NCBI GenBank assembly: GCA_029237695.1
Contig: CM055279.1
Span: 6,714,323 to 6,778,322, forward strand
Source: Conchocele bisecta
Taxonomy: Eukaryota > Mollusca > Bivalvia > Lucinida > Thyasiridae
DNA length: 64,000 nt
Direction of reading: 5' to 3'
Of the stretch, positions 12,089 to 23,403 are shown piece after piece (positions within the stretch are counted from its first letter, which is position 1; every line of letters begins with the position of its first letter). Below the pieces are notes generated by a model, which saw only the letters and a list, made by a program, of their open reading frames with translations, was not told where the DNA came from and made no database searches. A program made the translations under genes and the position numbers.

Positions 12089-12416
12089 TATTACGTGGTA
12101 CTAACAACAACAACAACAAGTACCGATTCAAAGTACGTATTCTTTTATAGTGTCCTTATTACGTAACGGATTTTGATGAAATATGGCGCATCAAACGCGT
12201 CTTGTTAAGCCGCATTTGGTGGTCTGTATTTTCGCCCAAACTTCTGTCGTTTTTGCGAAGAATCGATTTCCGTGTCTCCAAATGCAGTTCATGAAGACGC
12301 GATTGCTGCGCCATAGTTTATCCAAGTCCGTTGCACATTATTGAAAATATCAAATAATACTTTCTTTTGAGTGGGCGACGTTCGGTTGTTGTTGTAACCA
12401 CGTGATCATGCACCTT
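12089..12416. mobile_element. Element H, copy 1
   Basis: The left end is ACGTGGTACTAACAACAACA and the right end GTTGTTGTAACCACGTGATC. It matches element H at 50754-51149 over most of its length, including CAAACTTCTGTCGTTTTTGC. This copy lacks the second half of the inner hairpin present at 50754. Confidence 0.75.
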
Positions 12417-12419
12417 GAA

Positions 12420-13440
12420 TACGCCATGTTATCAGTGTGTTTTACGATGGTGTGATATATCTTTATTCCAAGATTGTTTTTCAGAAGATAATACGCCAAT
12501 TATGTGAAGGCAGTTCAGCTTATCATTATTATATCATCTAATGCTAATATATATATCATCTAATGTCATATAATGTTGTTTATAAGTATGAGTATGTTGA
12601 TGTAATTTACTAAATGATCTCATTGGAATTTACGGTGGAGAATCTCTACCTTTCCGGATAGCATTATAACATGATAAGGCTGTAAAAAGTTAGTTCTCTG
12701 ATTGGGGACTTGAGCACGTTTTATATCCGTTCGTAAATGTTACTTAATTTTAGTTTAATTAGAGTATTTTTATATTTTTTTTCTTAACTTTTCTGGCGGA
12801 AATTTAAATTTATGCTGAAAACGTCCTCAACCCTTTACAGACTGCAAACGGTTGAGGAAGTTTTTAACATAAATTTACATTAGTTTTTTTTAAAGACCTT
12901 GTGTTTTTTTTTGCCGGATTCATAGGTAGGTTTTGGCCATCTGGTGGACGCTTAAAGGCACTATGCGGCTCAAGTCGCCGAATATGGCCTCCTATTGGGT
13001 TTTCCTATACATAAATCAAAGAGGTTTCTATTTAGACACTCTTCGAAACTGTGTGCATTCATTTTGGTACAAAACATACTTTATAGCCGATAAAAATATC
13101 AATATTTGTTGATCAACAAACAGCAGGTGCGTGTTTCAGTACCCAGAGATATTTTCTGAAAGCCGCTGGATAACTGCGTGACCAATCCCGATTCACTCCG
13201 GTAATTTATCTGTAGTACTGTTTGTAACCCCCATATAATTATATACACAACTTGATGACGTATTACACATAGCGCATTCCGGAAGCATTTTGTAAATAAA
13301 ATAAATATTGGAAATCTCCCCCGGATCACATAACGACGACGGGCATTATCGTGTAATCACTGACAGGTAATTTTATGTTCCGCTTCACATCCTCGGACAC
13401 AAAAGAGAGCTTATTCATTTACTTTACATAAAACTATTGT
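12420..13440. other. Spacer with one hairpin at 12801-12878
   Basis: No gene is supported. A hairpin with arms around AAATTTATGCTGAAAACGTC and TTTTTAACATAAATTT lies at 12801-12878. The 76-codon frame on the minus strand at 13099-13329 has no recognised similarity. Confidence 0.4.
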
Positions 13441-13449
13441 TCTATGGGG

Positions 13450-13578
13450 TTCGGGTCATTTCGTACCTATACCATTTCGTACCGTGTTTGGTCAATTCGT
13501 ACCCATAGGCGCATGTTTTCCGGTCATTTCGTAAATATAGGTACGAATCGACCATAATGTTTGGTCATTTCGTACGCA
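13450..13578. repeat. Short degenerate minisatellite
   Basis: Several spaced copies of GGTCATTTCGTAC and related forms occur (13453, 13491, 13529, 13562). Some are in inverted order, for example GTACCTATACC versus ATAGGTACGAAT. Confidence 0.6.
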
Positions 13579-13626
13579 TTCTTGTTTAATTTATTATATA
13601 TTCACTTAGGCATATATTTGCATATT

Positions 13627-16508
13627 TATGCCCCCGCCACCGAATGGTGAGGGGGCATATAGTGTCACCGGCGTCCGTACGTACGTAACGTACGTACGTA
13701 CGTCCCGAAACCTTAACGCTCGGGTAAATGGCTTATAATTTCGGTTTCCTTGCTCGGATCTGCTTGACACATTGCGCACACGCATTGCTCCAATGGTCCT
13801 CTACCGCCCTGTGACAAATCCACATTCGTCCCGCCCCCGCTAAGCCCAGGGTCAAGGTCACAGACTTGGTGCGTTCGAAACCTTAACGCTAGGTAAATGG
13901 CTTATAATTTCTGTTTCCTAGCTCGGATCTGCTTGACATTTCACACACGCAATGCTCCAATGGTCCTCTACCGCCCTGTGACAAATCCACATTCGTCCCG
14001 CCCCCGCTAAGCCCCTGGTCAAGGTCACAGACTTGGTGCGTTCGAAACCTTAACGCTGGGTAAATGGCTTATAATTTCTGTTTCCTTGCTCGGATCTGCT
14101 TCACATTGCACACACGCATTGCTCCAATCGTCCTCTACCGCCCTGTGACAAGTCCACATTTGTCCCGCCCCCGCTAAGCCCCTGGTCAAGGTCACAGACT
14201 TGGTGCTTTCGAAACCTTTAGCTAGTAAATGCTTATTATCTGGTCCTAAACTCGGATCTGCTTGACATTTCACACACGCAATGCTCCAATGGTCCTCTAC
14301 CGCCCTGTGACAAATCCACATTCGTCCCGCCCCCGCTAAGCCCCTGGTCAAGGTCACAGTTTCTTGTGCTTTCGAAACCTTAACGCTAGGTAAATGGATA
14401 TAATTTCTGTTTCTAGCCTCGGATCTGCTTGACATTTCACACACGCAATGCTCCAATGGTCCTTACCTTACCGCCCTGTGACAAATCACATTTTCGTCCC
14501 GCAACCCTCGCTAAAGCCCTGTCAAGGTCACAGACTTCGGTGCGTCGAAACCTTAAACGATGGGTATATGGCTTATTTTCTGTTTCCTTGCTGATCTGCT
14601 TCACATTGCACGCACGATTGCTCCAATCGTCCTTACGCCTGTGACAGTCCACATGTCCGCCCCCGACTAAGCCCATGGTCAAGGTCACCGACTTGGTGCG
14701 TTCGAACCCTTAACGCTGGGTAAATGGCTTATAATTTCTGTTTCCCTAAATCGGATCTGCTTGACATTTCTTTCACACGCAATGCTCCAATGGTCCTCTA
14801 CCGCCCTGTGACAAAAATCCACATTCGTCCCGCCCCCGCCCCCAAGCTAAGCCCCCTGGTCAATGTCCCACCCCCGCTAAGCCCCTGGTCAAGGTCACAG
14901 ACTTGGTGCGTTCGAAACCTTAACGCTGGGTAAATGGCTTATAATTTCTGTTTCCTTGCTCTGATCTGCTTCACATTGCACGCACGCATTGCTGCAATCG
15001 TCCTCTACCGCCCTGTGACAAGTCCACATTTGTCCCGCCCCCGCTAAGCCCCTGGTCAAGGTCACAGACTTGGTGCGTTCGAAACCTTAACGCTGGGTAA
15101 ATGGCTTATAATTTCTGTTTCCTTGCTCGGATCTGCTTGACATTTCACACACGCATTGCTCCAATGGTCCTCTACCGCCCTGTCACAAATCCACATTCGT
15201 CCCGCCCCCACTAATCTTAGGGTCAAGGTCACAGACTTGGTGCGTTCGAAACCTTAACGCTGGATAAATGGCTTATAATTTCTGTTTCCTTGCTCGGATC
15301 TGCTTCACATTGCACACACGCATTGCACCAATGGTCCTCTACCGCCCTGTGACAAATCCACATTCGTCCCGCCCCCGCTAAGCCCAGGGTCAAGGTCACA
15401 GACTTGGTGCGTTCGAAACCTTAACGCTTGGTAAATGGCTTATAATTTCTGTTTCCTTCCTCGGATCTGCTTCACAATTGCACACACGCATTGCTCCAAT
15501 GGTCCTCTACCGCCCTATGACAAATCCACATTCGTCCCGCCCCCGCTAAGTCCAGGGTCAAGGTCACAGACTTGGTGCGTTCGAAACCTTAACGCTGGGT
15601 AAATGGCTTATAATTTCTGTTTCCTTCCTCGGATCTGCTTCACATTGCACACACGCATTGCTCCAATGGACCTCTACCGTCCTGTGACAAATCCACATTC
15701 GTCCCACCCCCACTAAGCCCAGGGTCAAGGTCACAGACTTGGTGCGTTCGAAACCTTAACGCTGGGTAAATGGCTTATAATTTCTGTTTCCTTGCTCGGA
15801 TCTGCTTCACATTTCACACACGCATTGCTCCAATGGTCCTCTCCCGCCCTGTGACAAATCCACATTCGTCTCGCCCCCGCTAAGCCCAGGGTCAAGGTCA
15901 CAGACTTGGTGCTTTCGAAACCTTAACGCTCGGGTAAATGGCTTATAATTTCTGTTTCCTTACTCCGATCTGCTTCACATTTCACACACGCATTGCTTCA
16001 ATGGTTCTCTACCGCCCTGTGACAAATATACATTCGTCCCGCCCCCACTAAGCCTCCGGTCAAGGTCACAGACTTGGTGCGTTTGAAACCTTAACGCTCG
16101 GGTAAATGTCTTGTAATTTGTGTTTCCTTGCTTGGATCTGCTTCACATTTCACACACGCATTGCTCCAATGTTCCTCTGTCACCTTGTGACACATTTGTC
16201 CCGCCCGCACTAAGCCCAAGGTCAATGTCACAGACTTGATGCGTTCGAAACCTTAACGCTCGGGTAAATGGCTTATAATTTCTGTTTCCTGATTCGGATC
16301 TGCTTCACATTTCACACACGCATTGCTCCAATGGTCCTCTACCGCCCTGTGACACATTCGTCCCGCCCTGCTAAGCCCAGGGTCAAGGTCACAGACTTGG
16401 TGCGTTCAAAACCTTAACACTCGGGGTAAATGGCTTATAATCAAATATGCCTCGTTTTCTTTGGCTGCCAGCGGGGGCATTCGTGTGCCGACAGGCCACA
16501 TTTCTAGT
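13627..16508 (+). mobile_element. Expanded HINE with about 16 core units
   Basis: The 5' hairpin TATGCCCCCGCCACCGAATG/GGGGGCATA is followed by a CGTAC-rich microsatellite (about 13674-13703). About 16 tandem units of about 169 bp follow; CCTTAACGCT lies at 13711, 13881, 14048 and onward to about 16418. The 3' end is GGCTGCCAGCGGGGGCATTC, a TGTGCCGACAGGCCACA hairpin, then TTTCTAGTTT. The two ends share ATGCCCCCGC in inverted orientation. Units contain GGTCAAGGTCACAGACTTGG. Units at about 14215-14720 carry many small indels. Frames read through it (for example 14025-14456 on the minus strand) are repeat products. Confidence 0.85.
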
Positions 16509-16570
16509 TTAAATTTGTTTTGATGAAAAAGCCGGGTCATAGCTTGAAAATTAATGTTATAATTTAATCC

Positions 16571-16805
16571 TTTCACCCCTAAGTAACTGGAAATTGTAAT
16601 GGAATTTTATATGTTAATTTCCGGACCAATGCAATCGCCAATCAGACTAGTCCATTTATGAAAAGGGGATATTTTTGTTGTCAAAAATAAGAAAATTATT
16701 TGCAAAAAGTGCAGATCCTGATGAGACGGCTCATCACGAGCCTGCTCATCTGGATCTACACTATTTGGCAATACCACTATACAGGTGGTGTTTAAAGGGT
16801 TAAAT
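16571..16805. mobile_element. Family B MITE, copy 2
   Basis: It starts TTTCACCCCTAAGTAACTGG and contains the hairpin GTGCAGATCCTGATGAGACG ... CTCATCTGGATCTACAC. It ends with TTTAAAGGGTTAA, which resembles the TTAACCCTTT terminus of the complete copy. Confidence 0.75.
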
Positions 16806-16865
16806 AGATGTTAGTTGGCCAGCTAACAGACAATTAGCATTAGCAATATACTCTTATCGTGACGT

Positions 16866-17443
16866 ACATATGTAGCTGTGACTGGATAAATGGGGCTTAT
16901 CTGATCAAATAGAACACTCGTGTAGCCTGATAGTGATCTATATTACATGCTACCCAGTGATTTACTTTATTTCTGGTAGCATTTATTTCCTTGAAGGAAA
17001 TATTTCCTCCTAGACATTAGCGAAACGTCATTTCCGGCGAAGAAACAATTCATACGCTAACGTCAAAATTGTCAATTGTGATGTTATAAGCTGGTCTAAG
17101 AGCAAATTTCACATTTTTCGAAAAGCATGTAATATACACTACCATTTTGAACTACCAGCTTTATTTCCCTTGATATCTGTAAATCCGACAAAGAAACTTG
17201 TGCTTCGCACTCGCTCGTTTCTTTATTGGACTTCCAGAATTCTGGGGATATAAATCCGGTAATTCAAAATGGTAGTTGAAAAAGATCTATATATTGCTTG
17301 TTAGATGCACTATGGGCGTTTCATTAATGGAATGACGAACAGTCCAGATCCTGATCAGACTGTGCGGATGCACAGGCTGATCTGGATATACACTGGTCGC
17401 AAAACCCACAAGCCCCATTTCTCCAGTCACAGCCACATATATG
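16866..17443. mobile_element. Family D MITE with a large internal insert
   Basis: The left end GTGACTGGATAAATGGGGC and right end GCCCCATTTCTCCAGTCAC form the family D terminal repeats. Compared with the 231-bp copy at 29541-29771, there is an extra stretch from about 16945 to 17295. It lies between two GATCTATAT motifs, which may be a target duplication. Confidence 0.7.
17138..17276. mobile_element. 139-bp hairpin inside the family D insert
   Basis: The arms start ACTACCATTTTGAA and end TTCAAAATGGTAGT, with GCTTTATTTCCC and GGGATATAAATCC continuing the stem. It encloses a short CTTGTGCTTCGCACTCGC centre. Confidence 0.65.
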
Positions 17444-17539
17444 TTTGAAACAAAAACGTGTTTGGGGTTAATTACTTGTATTTTATAACCTGGTGACGTA
17501 ATCAGATATTTTGATGCATATTTCTTGATTTAATTTTGT

Positions 17540-17720
17540 ATTATAATTTGTTTTGGCCATTAACCCGAGGCCATTAAACCGGCGGGCGGCGGGCGGGCGG
17601 CGGGCGGCGGGCGGCGGACGGCGGGCGGCGTCCACAATCAATGTTAAGTTTTCGTGTTTGAGTCCATTTCTTCGTTACTGTACCACCTAGGACCACCAAA
17701 CTTTCACAGCTTCATAATCA
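17540..17720. repeat. GC-rich microsatellite and HINE-like core fragment
   Basis: A GGCGGGC-type tandem tract (17578-17632) is followed by GTTAAGTTTTCGTG and ACCACCTAGGACCACCAAAC. That sequence recurs at 27050-27125 in another HINE-like fragment. The order microsatellite then core unit matches HINEs, but no 3' end follows here. Confidence 0.55.
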
Positions 17721-17915
17721 AGCACAGGTGATGGGAACAACTAATCTGATAGTCTGTTGTATACGTGTAGAGATACAAGGTGCACAACAGGTAAATCAAC
17801 AGGCTTTTCAAATCCCTTGAAATTATAGAAATCGTCACCTTACTGTAACAATTGACGTTGATTATTGTTAAAAATACATCAATCAGCGTCACAGAGTCGT
17901 TTACTGTGTTAAAAA

Positions 17916-17993
17916 ATGCCCTGTGCTTGCAATACAGGTAAGTTTTGTCAACCCATCAGGCCTAAAAAAAAGTCGTCGTTATCGACGGTCCCT
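17916..17993 (+). other. Short ATG frame with consensus splice donor, unproven
   Basis: An ATG at 17916 opens a 25-codon frame ending in TGA at 17991-17993. Within it, AATACAG|GTAAGT at 17931-17943 is a textbook donor site, so the ATG could begin a 22-nt coding start (MPCACNT plus one base). The early cysteines are suggestive but far too little to name a family. No promoter or downstream exon was identified, and chance is the likelier explanation. Confidence 0.15.
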
Positions 17994-17999
17994 GATTTG

Positions 18000-19940
18000 C
18001 CCTGATTTACAAAAATAGAATATGTTTACTGCTGGCATGGAGACCAATCCGCAGTGAATTGCGAGTCGTGTTCTGGTTGGCTGCTGTTGATGAGCGACCG
18101 GATCGCAGCGTATGGTACACTTGTTTTACTGACATCCACGATTTGAGATGGAATATCCTCAAATCAAGTAAGCAAGTGTTGTGTTGTTCGAAGCGGATTG
18201 CGTATTAGAGTCCGTTCTAGAAATAAATTGTAACAAAGATGCAATATAAAAATGTATTTGGCTGAAACCAAGTAAAAAATAAATACAATTTTTCATTTTT
18301 AAAATTAATATGTATCGGTAACACTCGCGCCCGACCCACGGAGTAAACCGGCAGTTTGAAATTGTAAATCAAGTGAGCCGTATATGTTGTTAGATCGCGG
18401 GAACATCACAAGTTAAAATGTATCCTTGCGTGTCCGATAATCGTGAACCTAAGCATATATAACGCATTAATAGCTATACCATAAACACAACATCAACTTC
18501 AAACATACTTACCATTTGTTTTATCATCAAATGTGTCTAAGATGCGCATACTCACAAAATATTGCTGAAATAACACTGCATAACAGAGAGAAATACTGCA
18601 TGCATATTTGCGAGGAGGCCGCCATTGAATGTACTCAATTTCGTAATACACATTTCCCAGCATGCAATTCGTTTGTTTGTGTTTACACAGGAATTCATGG
18701 AAATAGGCCAAGATGAATTTAATATTGGTTTATAGTCCCACTTTTGATAATGCAGATACCTTTTATTTGTTAAATTATTATTATTTGCTATTAATTAATC
18801 ATTTTTAATGGGAAGTATTAAAAATATAAATTAACAAAAATTGCTTCATTATTCATAGACACACATTTTATGGGACATAATATAAACATGGTATGTGAAC
18901 AAATGTGTGCATGCAGAATACTAGAATACCAAGGAATCATGTAGTGATTTGATGATATAACATGTATTCACATTGTCATAGGGAAAATACACACACTATG
19001 TCAAACATAATTGATACTGTTGGCAACAAAAATCATGGATATCTTGTGTAGAAATTGAAGGAAAAAAAAATGGTAATAAAAATACAAGGAGGACGAAAAC
19101 CCAATAAAAAAAACATCATGGCCTTAATCAAACCGGAAGTTGCTAGACGCAGTGTAGGGGTCAATGAACTTTTCCTGAAAAGTTTACAGGACGATCATAC
19201 GAAGTACTAATACAAGAATTTGGACTTTTGTTGCCATGGATATATGGGAATAGTGAATTTTATCAATTTTAAGTAACTTGTAGAACGATGTGTGTTACTT
19301 TACTTGTTTCACACGCAGTTTTTGACAGCAGAAGATCAGATGTCAATATTTACATCCGGGTGTTCATGCACACGTCAAAACACGCGAGTAAGGACCGAGG
19401 TATCCGAAAACACGAAGATGGAGACTTCACGAACTTAGGACACGACACGATAATGAATTTACGATAATTGGAAGCGTTTGCTGCCGCGACTGATCATAAC
19501 ATTTATGTCGGCGGTCAGCGGAAAACCATTTTCTGTTACACACATCTTTCATGAGCGGGAAAAAGAAGGGAAGAAGGCCGCACTGACCTGCACTACAGGC
19601 ACCGCCTGCTGTGACTGAGGCTGTGTTGACTGGTTGTGTTTACGATTCGGTAAGCATGGCAAGATTATGATATAATTGGTGCAGTTATCTGAATATAACT
19701 ACCGCCCATCTCCCAGCCCCCACATCATAAAAGCAACATTTACATAAGGAAACGCCCCCTTTATTTAATTTACTGATGACACACACATCCCCACCCCCCA
19801 CACACACACATGGTGTGACGCACACACAAAGAAAACATTTTTTCTTTCGCAGTCTGGCACGGCTATCTATCTCTATATTGTGATGTAACCTTCATTGTGG
19901 ATTGGTAGCGGGTACATCACATCTTGTTCTGAGTACATAA
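18000..19940. other. Spacer, nothing firmly recognised
   Basis: It is AT-rich with no credible gene. It holds a small inverted repeat GATTTGAG/CTCAAATC (18138-18164) and a CA-rich patch near 19780-19830. Frames of 60-70 codons at 18499-18716 lie on both strands over the same bases, which argues against coding. Confidence 0.4.
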
Positions 19941-19949
19941 CTCTATTAA

Positions 19950-20041
19950 TAGCTTAGAAAATCTCAGCTCACGGATACAGAAAATATAAAAGACAGATGA
20001 AATAGTAAAACACATCCGTAGAGCCGAGATTTTCTAAGCTA
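19950..20041. repeat. 92-bp inverted repeat
   Basis: The arms TAGCTTAGAAAATCTCAGCT and GAGATTTTCTAAGCTA flank an unpaired centre of about 40 bp. The shape is MITE-like, but no second copy was seen. Confidence 0.6.
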
Positions 20042-20210
20042 CTCTAATTACATTGCACTACATAATATATAGAGCAACCTGTTGCATATAAAGCGGAATA
20101 TGTGCAGTTACATCACATCCACCTCACTTTATTTTTTTCTGAATAACCCACGGTGATTTGGCCACATTCTGTTCTGGCAGATCTCACCCACATTCCTTTG
20201 GCGTATTTCA

Positions 20211-20635
20211 GCTTTCATCGGTATAACTACATACATGTATGAAAAACAAGGCTCATAACTTTGGTCGGACACGACCTCGTATCATAACAAATTTCGCGAT
20301 TTTATTAACGATAATGTAAATATTTTGGCGGAAAATACACCTTTTCATTTAAGAAGTATTGTTATCTTGCTGAAATAGCATAGTTGGAACATAATTATGC
20401 AAAGAATATCAAATTACAGCCGATTATCCTAAGTCTGACACTGTGTTTAGGGCTCTAATGTCAATATTGTAGTGGAAAGTGCATATGTTCATTTAAGAAT
20501 TATCATTATCCTGCAGAAATACATAGAATGCATAGGCAATTACAATTTTAAACATTTTATTTTGTTATGATACGAGGCCGTGTCCGACCAAAGTTATAAG
20601 CCTTGTTATTCATATGTAGTTATACCGATGAAAGC
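20211..20635. mobile_element. 425-bp MITE with long terminal repeats
   Basis: Terminal inverted repeats of about 75 bp begin GCTTTCATCGGTATAACTAC and end GTAGTTATACCGATGAAAGC. They include a shared GGTCGGACACG / CGTGTCCGACC block. The centre holds a weak internal duplication (TTTCATTTAAGAAGTATTG versus TTCATTTAAGAATTATC). No coding frame. Confidence 0.8.
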
Positions 20636-20689
20636 CGAACATATGAGACCCCAACTTTAAATTGTCGTAAGTAATAATACGATGGGCTG

Positions 20690-21489
20690 TTAAGTTTTTA
20701 AATGTTTACTTAGCACTTTGGGACAAATCTACGTGCGCGTTTCTCAATCCTACAATAACTTCTCAATACTTTTGCCAATCCCTTAAATATTTATACACAT
20801 GATACATATGAACATGCCCTACACACTCCACCACCCAGTACTTCGACCTTGACCTTTGACCTTCACCTTTTCTACTTTAAATGTTTACTTAGCACTTTGG
20901 GACAAATCTACGTGCACGTTTCTCAATCCTACAATAACTTCTCAATACGTTTGCCAATCGCTTCAATATTTATACACATGATAGTGATGATACATATGAA
21001 CATGCCTTACACACTCCACCACCCATTACTTCGACCTTCACTTTTGACCTTCACCTTTTCCAATTTAATTGTTTACTTGCCACTTTGGGACAAATCTACG
21101 TGCGCGTTTCTCAATCCTACACTAACTTTCACACACGCATTGCTCCAATGGTCCTCTACCACCCTGTGACAAATCCACATTCATCCTGCCCCCGCTAAGC
21201 ACAGGGTCAAGGTCACAGACTTGTTGCGTTTGAAACCTTAACATTCAGTTAAATGGCTTATAATTTGTGTTTCCTTGCTCGGATCTGCTTCACATTTCAC
21301 ACACGCATTGCTTCAATGGTCCTCTACCGCCCTGTGATCCACAATCCACATTCGTCCCGCCCCCACTAAGCCCAGGGTCAAGGTGCGTTCAAAACCTTAA
21401 CGCTCGGGTAAATGGCTTATAATCAAAAAATGCCTTGTTTTCTTTGGCTGCCAGCGGGGGCATTCGTGTGCCGACAGGCCACATTTCTA
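20690..21489 (+). mobile_element. 5'-truncated HINE with two kinds of core unit
   Basis: About 2.3 units of about 180 bp (AATGTTTACTTAGCACTTTG at 20701 and 20880, related at 21067) are followed by about 1.7 units of the CCTTAACGCT type. The 3' end is GCGGGGGCATTCGTGTGCCG, then ACAGGCCACATTTCTAG, as in the copies ending at 10696 and 16508. No 5' hairpin is seen. Element C sequence follows at once, so the HINE abuts a truncated element C. Confidence 0.7.
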
Positions 21490-21491
21490 GT

Positions 21492-21732
21492 TTAATTATT
21501 TATACTAATTAAATGTGTCGCTTGAAAAAATCATATTTTCGACAGATTATTAAGTAAATACATACAGAGAATAAATAGTAAATACTGTAATGTCTGTTAG
21601 CATTTTAAGGAAACACAGTTATCGCCCCTGATATCAGTGTGGAAATTTACATCTGATATAAAATGTATAATAATGCCAATCAATACGTGGGGCAATGGTG
21701 AATGAATGTTTATTTTGCCAGAAAATGTCATA
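21492..21732. mobile_element. Element C fragment
   Basis: It matches 54057-54300 of element C (TTTATACTAATTAAATGTGTCG through ATGTTTATTTTGCCAGAAAA, in parts). The left portion of the element is missing where the HINE 3' end sits. The right end is lost at the junction with family F near 21735. Confidence 0.65.
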
Positions 21733-21746
21733 TCTACAGAATTACC

Positions 21747-22046
21747 TGGGAGTTGAATTGGGTTATTGCCCATTATAAAATTAGTAAGATTATTACTGAT
21801 CCTACTGCTTTTGGGAGGGGGCCAAGTGATTCTGGTGTGGCGAGGACCTGGCATCAGATCAGGATTATTTTGATTTCAGGGCTGAATATATAGAATTTTT
21901 ATTGTAAATATTCAGTTCCGATTTAGGGATTTTCCCCCATTTGTACATGTACAGGTAATATATGGGATTTAGTACTAAACCCATTGATCCGGCCATAAAT
22001 GACCTTAGCTGTTGATAGGCCGTTAAACCCCAACACACCAAACAAA
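21747..22046. mobile_element. Family F, SINE-like element, copy 1
   Basis: Phrases shared with 25427, 31700, 32030 and 51478 include TTATAAAATTAGTAAGATTA, GTGTGGCGAGGACCTGGCA and GACCTTAGCTGTTGATAGGC. On the minus strand the end near 22036 would be the 5' head. Another copy (32160-32270) carries a B-box-like GGGGTCGAATCCC in that head. A tRNA-derived SINE is a reasonable inference but is not proven. Confidence 0.5.
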
Positions 22047-22273
22047 CATATATACAGTAACAGAATATTCAATATACAGAAATATCTGTATCGCTATATT
22101 ATAACCTGGCATATGGGACCCCAGCTTTAATATTACATGATGGATTGCTTCATTATTTGCACACTTGATACATGTAAGCATTTGGAACATACTCATACTG
22201 CCATTAACATGATCTTGGCAAATACTCAGAAATCTACTGTTATAATAATACACTTTTAATTATTATATTTCAG

Positions 22274-22705
22274 GTCAGAAAGTGACACATGTAAAGTAAA
22301 TGATGAACAAGACAGCCATGTGCCAACTGATGAGAAGTAGATGAGGCAGTAAGAGAAATAGTGGTTGAATATCATGAGTTAGACACTTTAGAAAGTGATG
22401 CTAAGCAGCATACATCTATCAATGTTTCACTTCTCTCTTCAGTGATATTAAACTTGAATACATATACCAGATTCAACCATGACAATATAAATGACAATGT
22501 TCAATGGTGCATGGATAATATTGTGGTGAAAGTTTGTGTACTAACTGACTTGTTTCATATCATATTGAAAAATACACCAGTGCTTGTCTTCCTCAAGCAA
22601 TTCACCAGAGATATAATGGATTCTATGAATATCAAAAAGAAGATGGAACACAGGAAACAGGTTCATGTTTCAGCACCAAAAATGCCCACACAGTACCAGA
22701 AGTAA
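22274..22705 (+). pseudogene. Possible exon or gene relic, unrecognised
   Basis: A polypyrimidine-poor acceptor TATTATATTTCAG ends at 22273. The frame after it reads SESDTCKVNDEQDSHVPTDE up to a TAG at 22338. Skipping one base lets reading continue through an open frame to TAA at 22703-22705, about 120 further codons with protein-like composition (leucine, valine, isoleucine, acidic and lysine residues mixed). No domain, signal peptide or membrane span is recognisable. The apparent frameshift and lack of a start codon suggest a degraded exon or pseudogene. A chance open frame in unique DNA is the alternative. No neighbouring gene supports it. Confidence 0.3.
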
Positions 22706-22739
22706 CTAGACATCAGCTTGTGTGCTAAATGTAACCATG

Positions 22740-23230
22740 TTAATAATGTTGATATGGACCGGATTTGACGAATGCAACTTGACCAAGTGGTTACATCGAA
22801 AATTTGCACCACCCAGATGACGGGTACTACTATCTGTTTGACAAAACCAAACGATTTATTTCACCTACCCTATATATTGAAAAAATAATATTATTTCACG
22901 ATTATTAATATTTGGCAAAATTAATATATGAGCATTCTTTTACATGATGTTTTTTTCCGATATTCAACATTTTAGCCAATGTTAAATTACGGGAGGGTAT
23001 TAAACATTTTTTTTTGTATGGTAAAGTCCATGGTTGACTTGCTGAAATTTTGCTGAAAAGAAATATAAGCCAAAAAAACTACTTTTTTTCAGTGTTCATG
23101 TAGCCCTCAGAAATGAACAGGTTTACACAAAACAGACAGTAGTTGTTTAACCCATCCTTTTATTCACAGCTTGTACTGAGATCAACCACCAGCAAATCAT
23201 TACTGTTCAATATTTACAAATTCTAGTATG
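22740..23230. other. Spacer, nothing recognised
   Basis: It is AT-rich with no coding frame above background and no repeat match inside the window. Confidence 0.4.
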
Positions 23231-23241
23231 CAACACATATC

Positions 23242-23403
23242 GTTTATTTAACCAGGTAAACTGATTATCGTGAAATAATGCGTGAGTGAGTGTGTCCTTA
23301 CGCTAAATAAATGAGTGAGCTTAGCGAACCAAGTTTATTTAGCAGTAGGACCCAATCACGAGGGTATCATTTCAAGATAATCAGCTCATCTGGTTAAATA
23401 AAC
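23242..23403. repeat. 162-bp imperfect inverted repeat
   Basis: The outer arms are GTTTATTTAACCAGGTAAAC and CATCTGGTTAAATAAAC. They continue as TGATTATCGTGAAATAATG and TATCATTTCAAGATAATCA. Inner hairpins (GAGTGAGTGTG, GCTAAATAAATGAGTGAGC) fill the centre. It is MITE-like. Confidence 0.65.

Noticed and set aside
14025..14688. Overlapping frames of 143, 83 and 71 codons
   Set aside because: They come from HINE core units that carry many indels, which keep frames open by chance.
17916..17937. Metallothionein or THAP first exon (MPCACNT start)
   Set aside because: Seven residues cannot support a family. No further exon or promoter is visible, so it is kept only as a very low-confidence entry.
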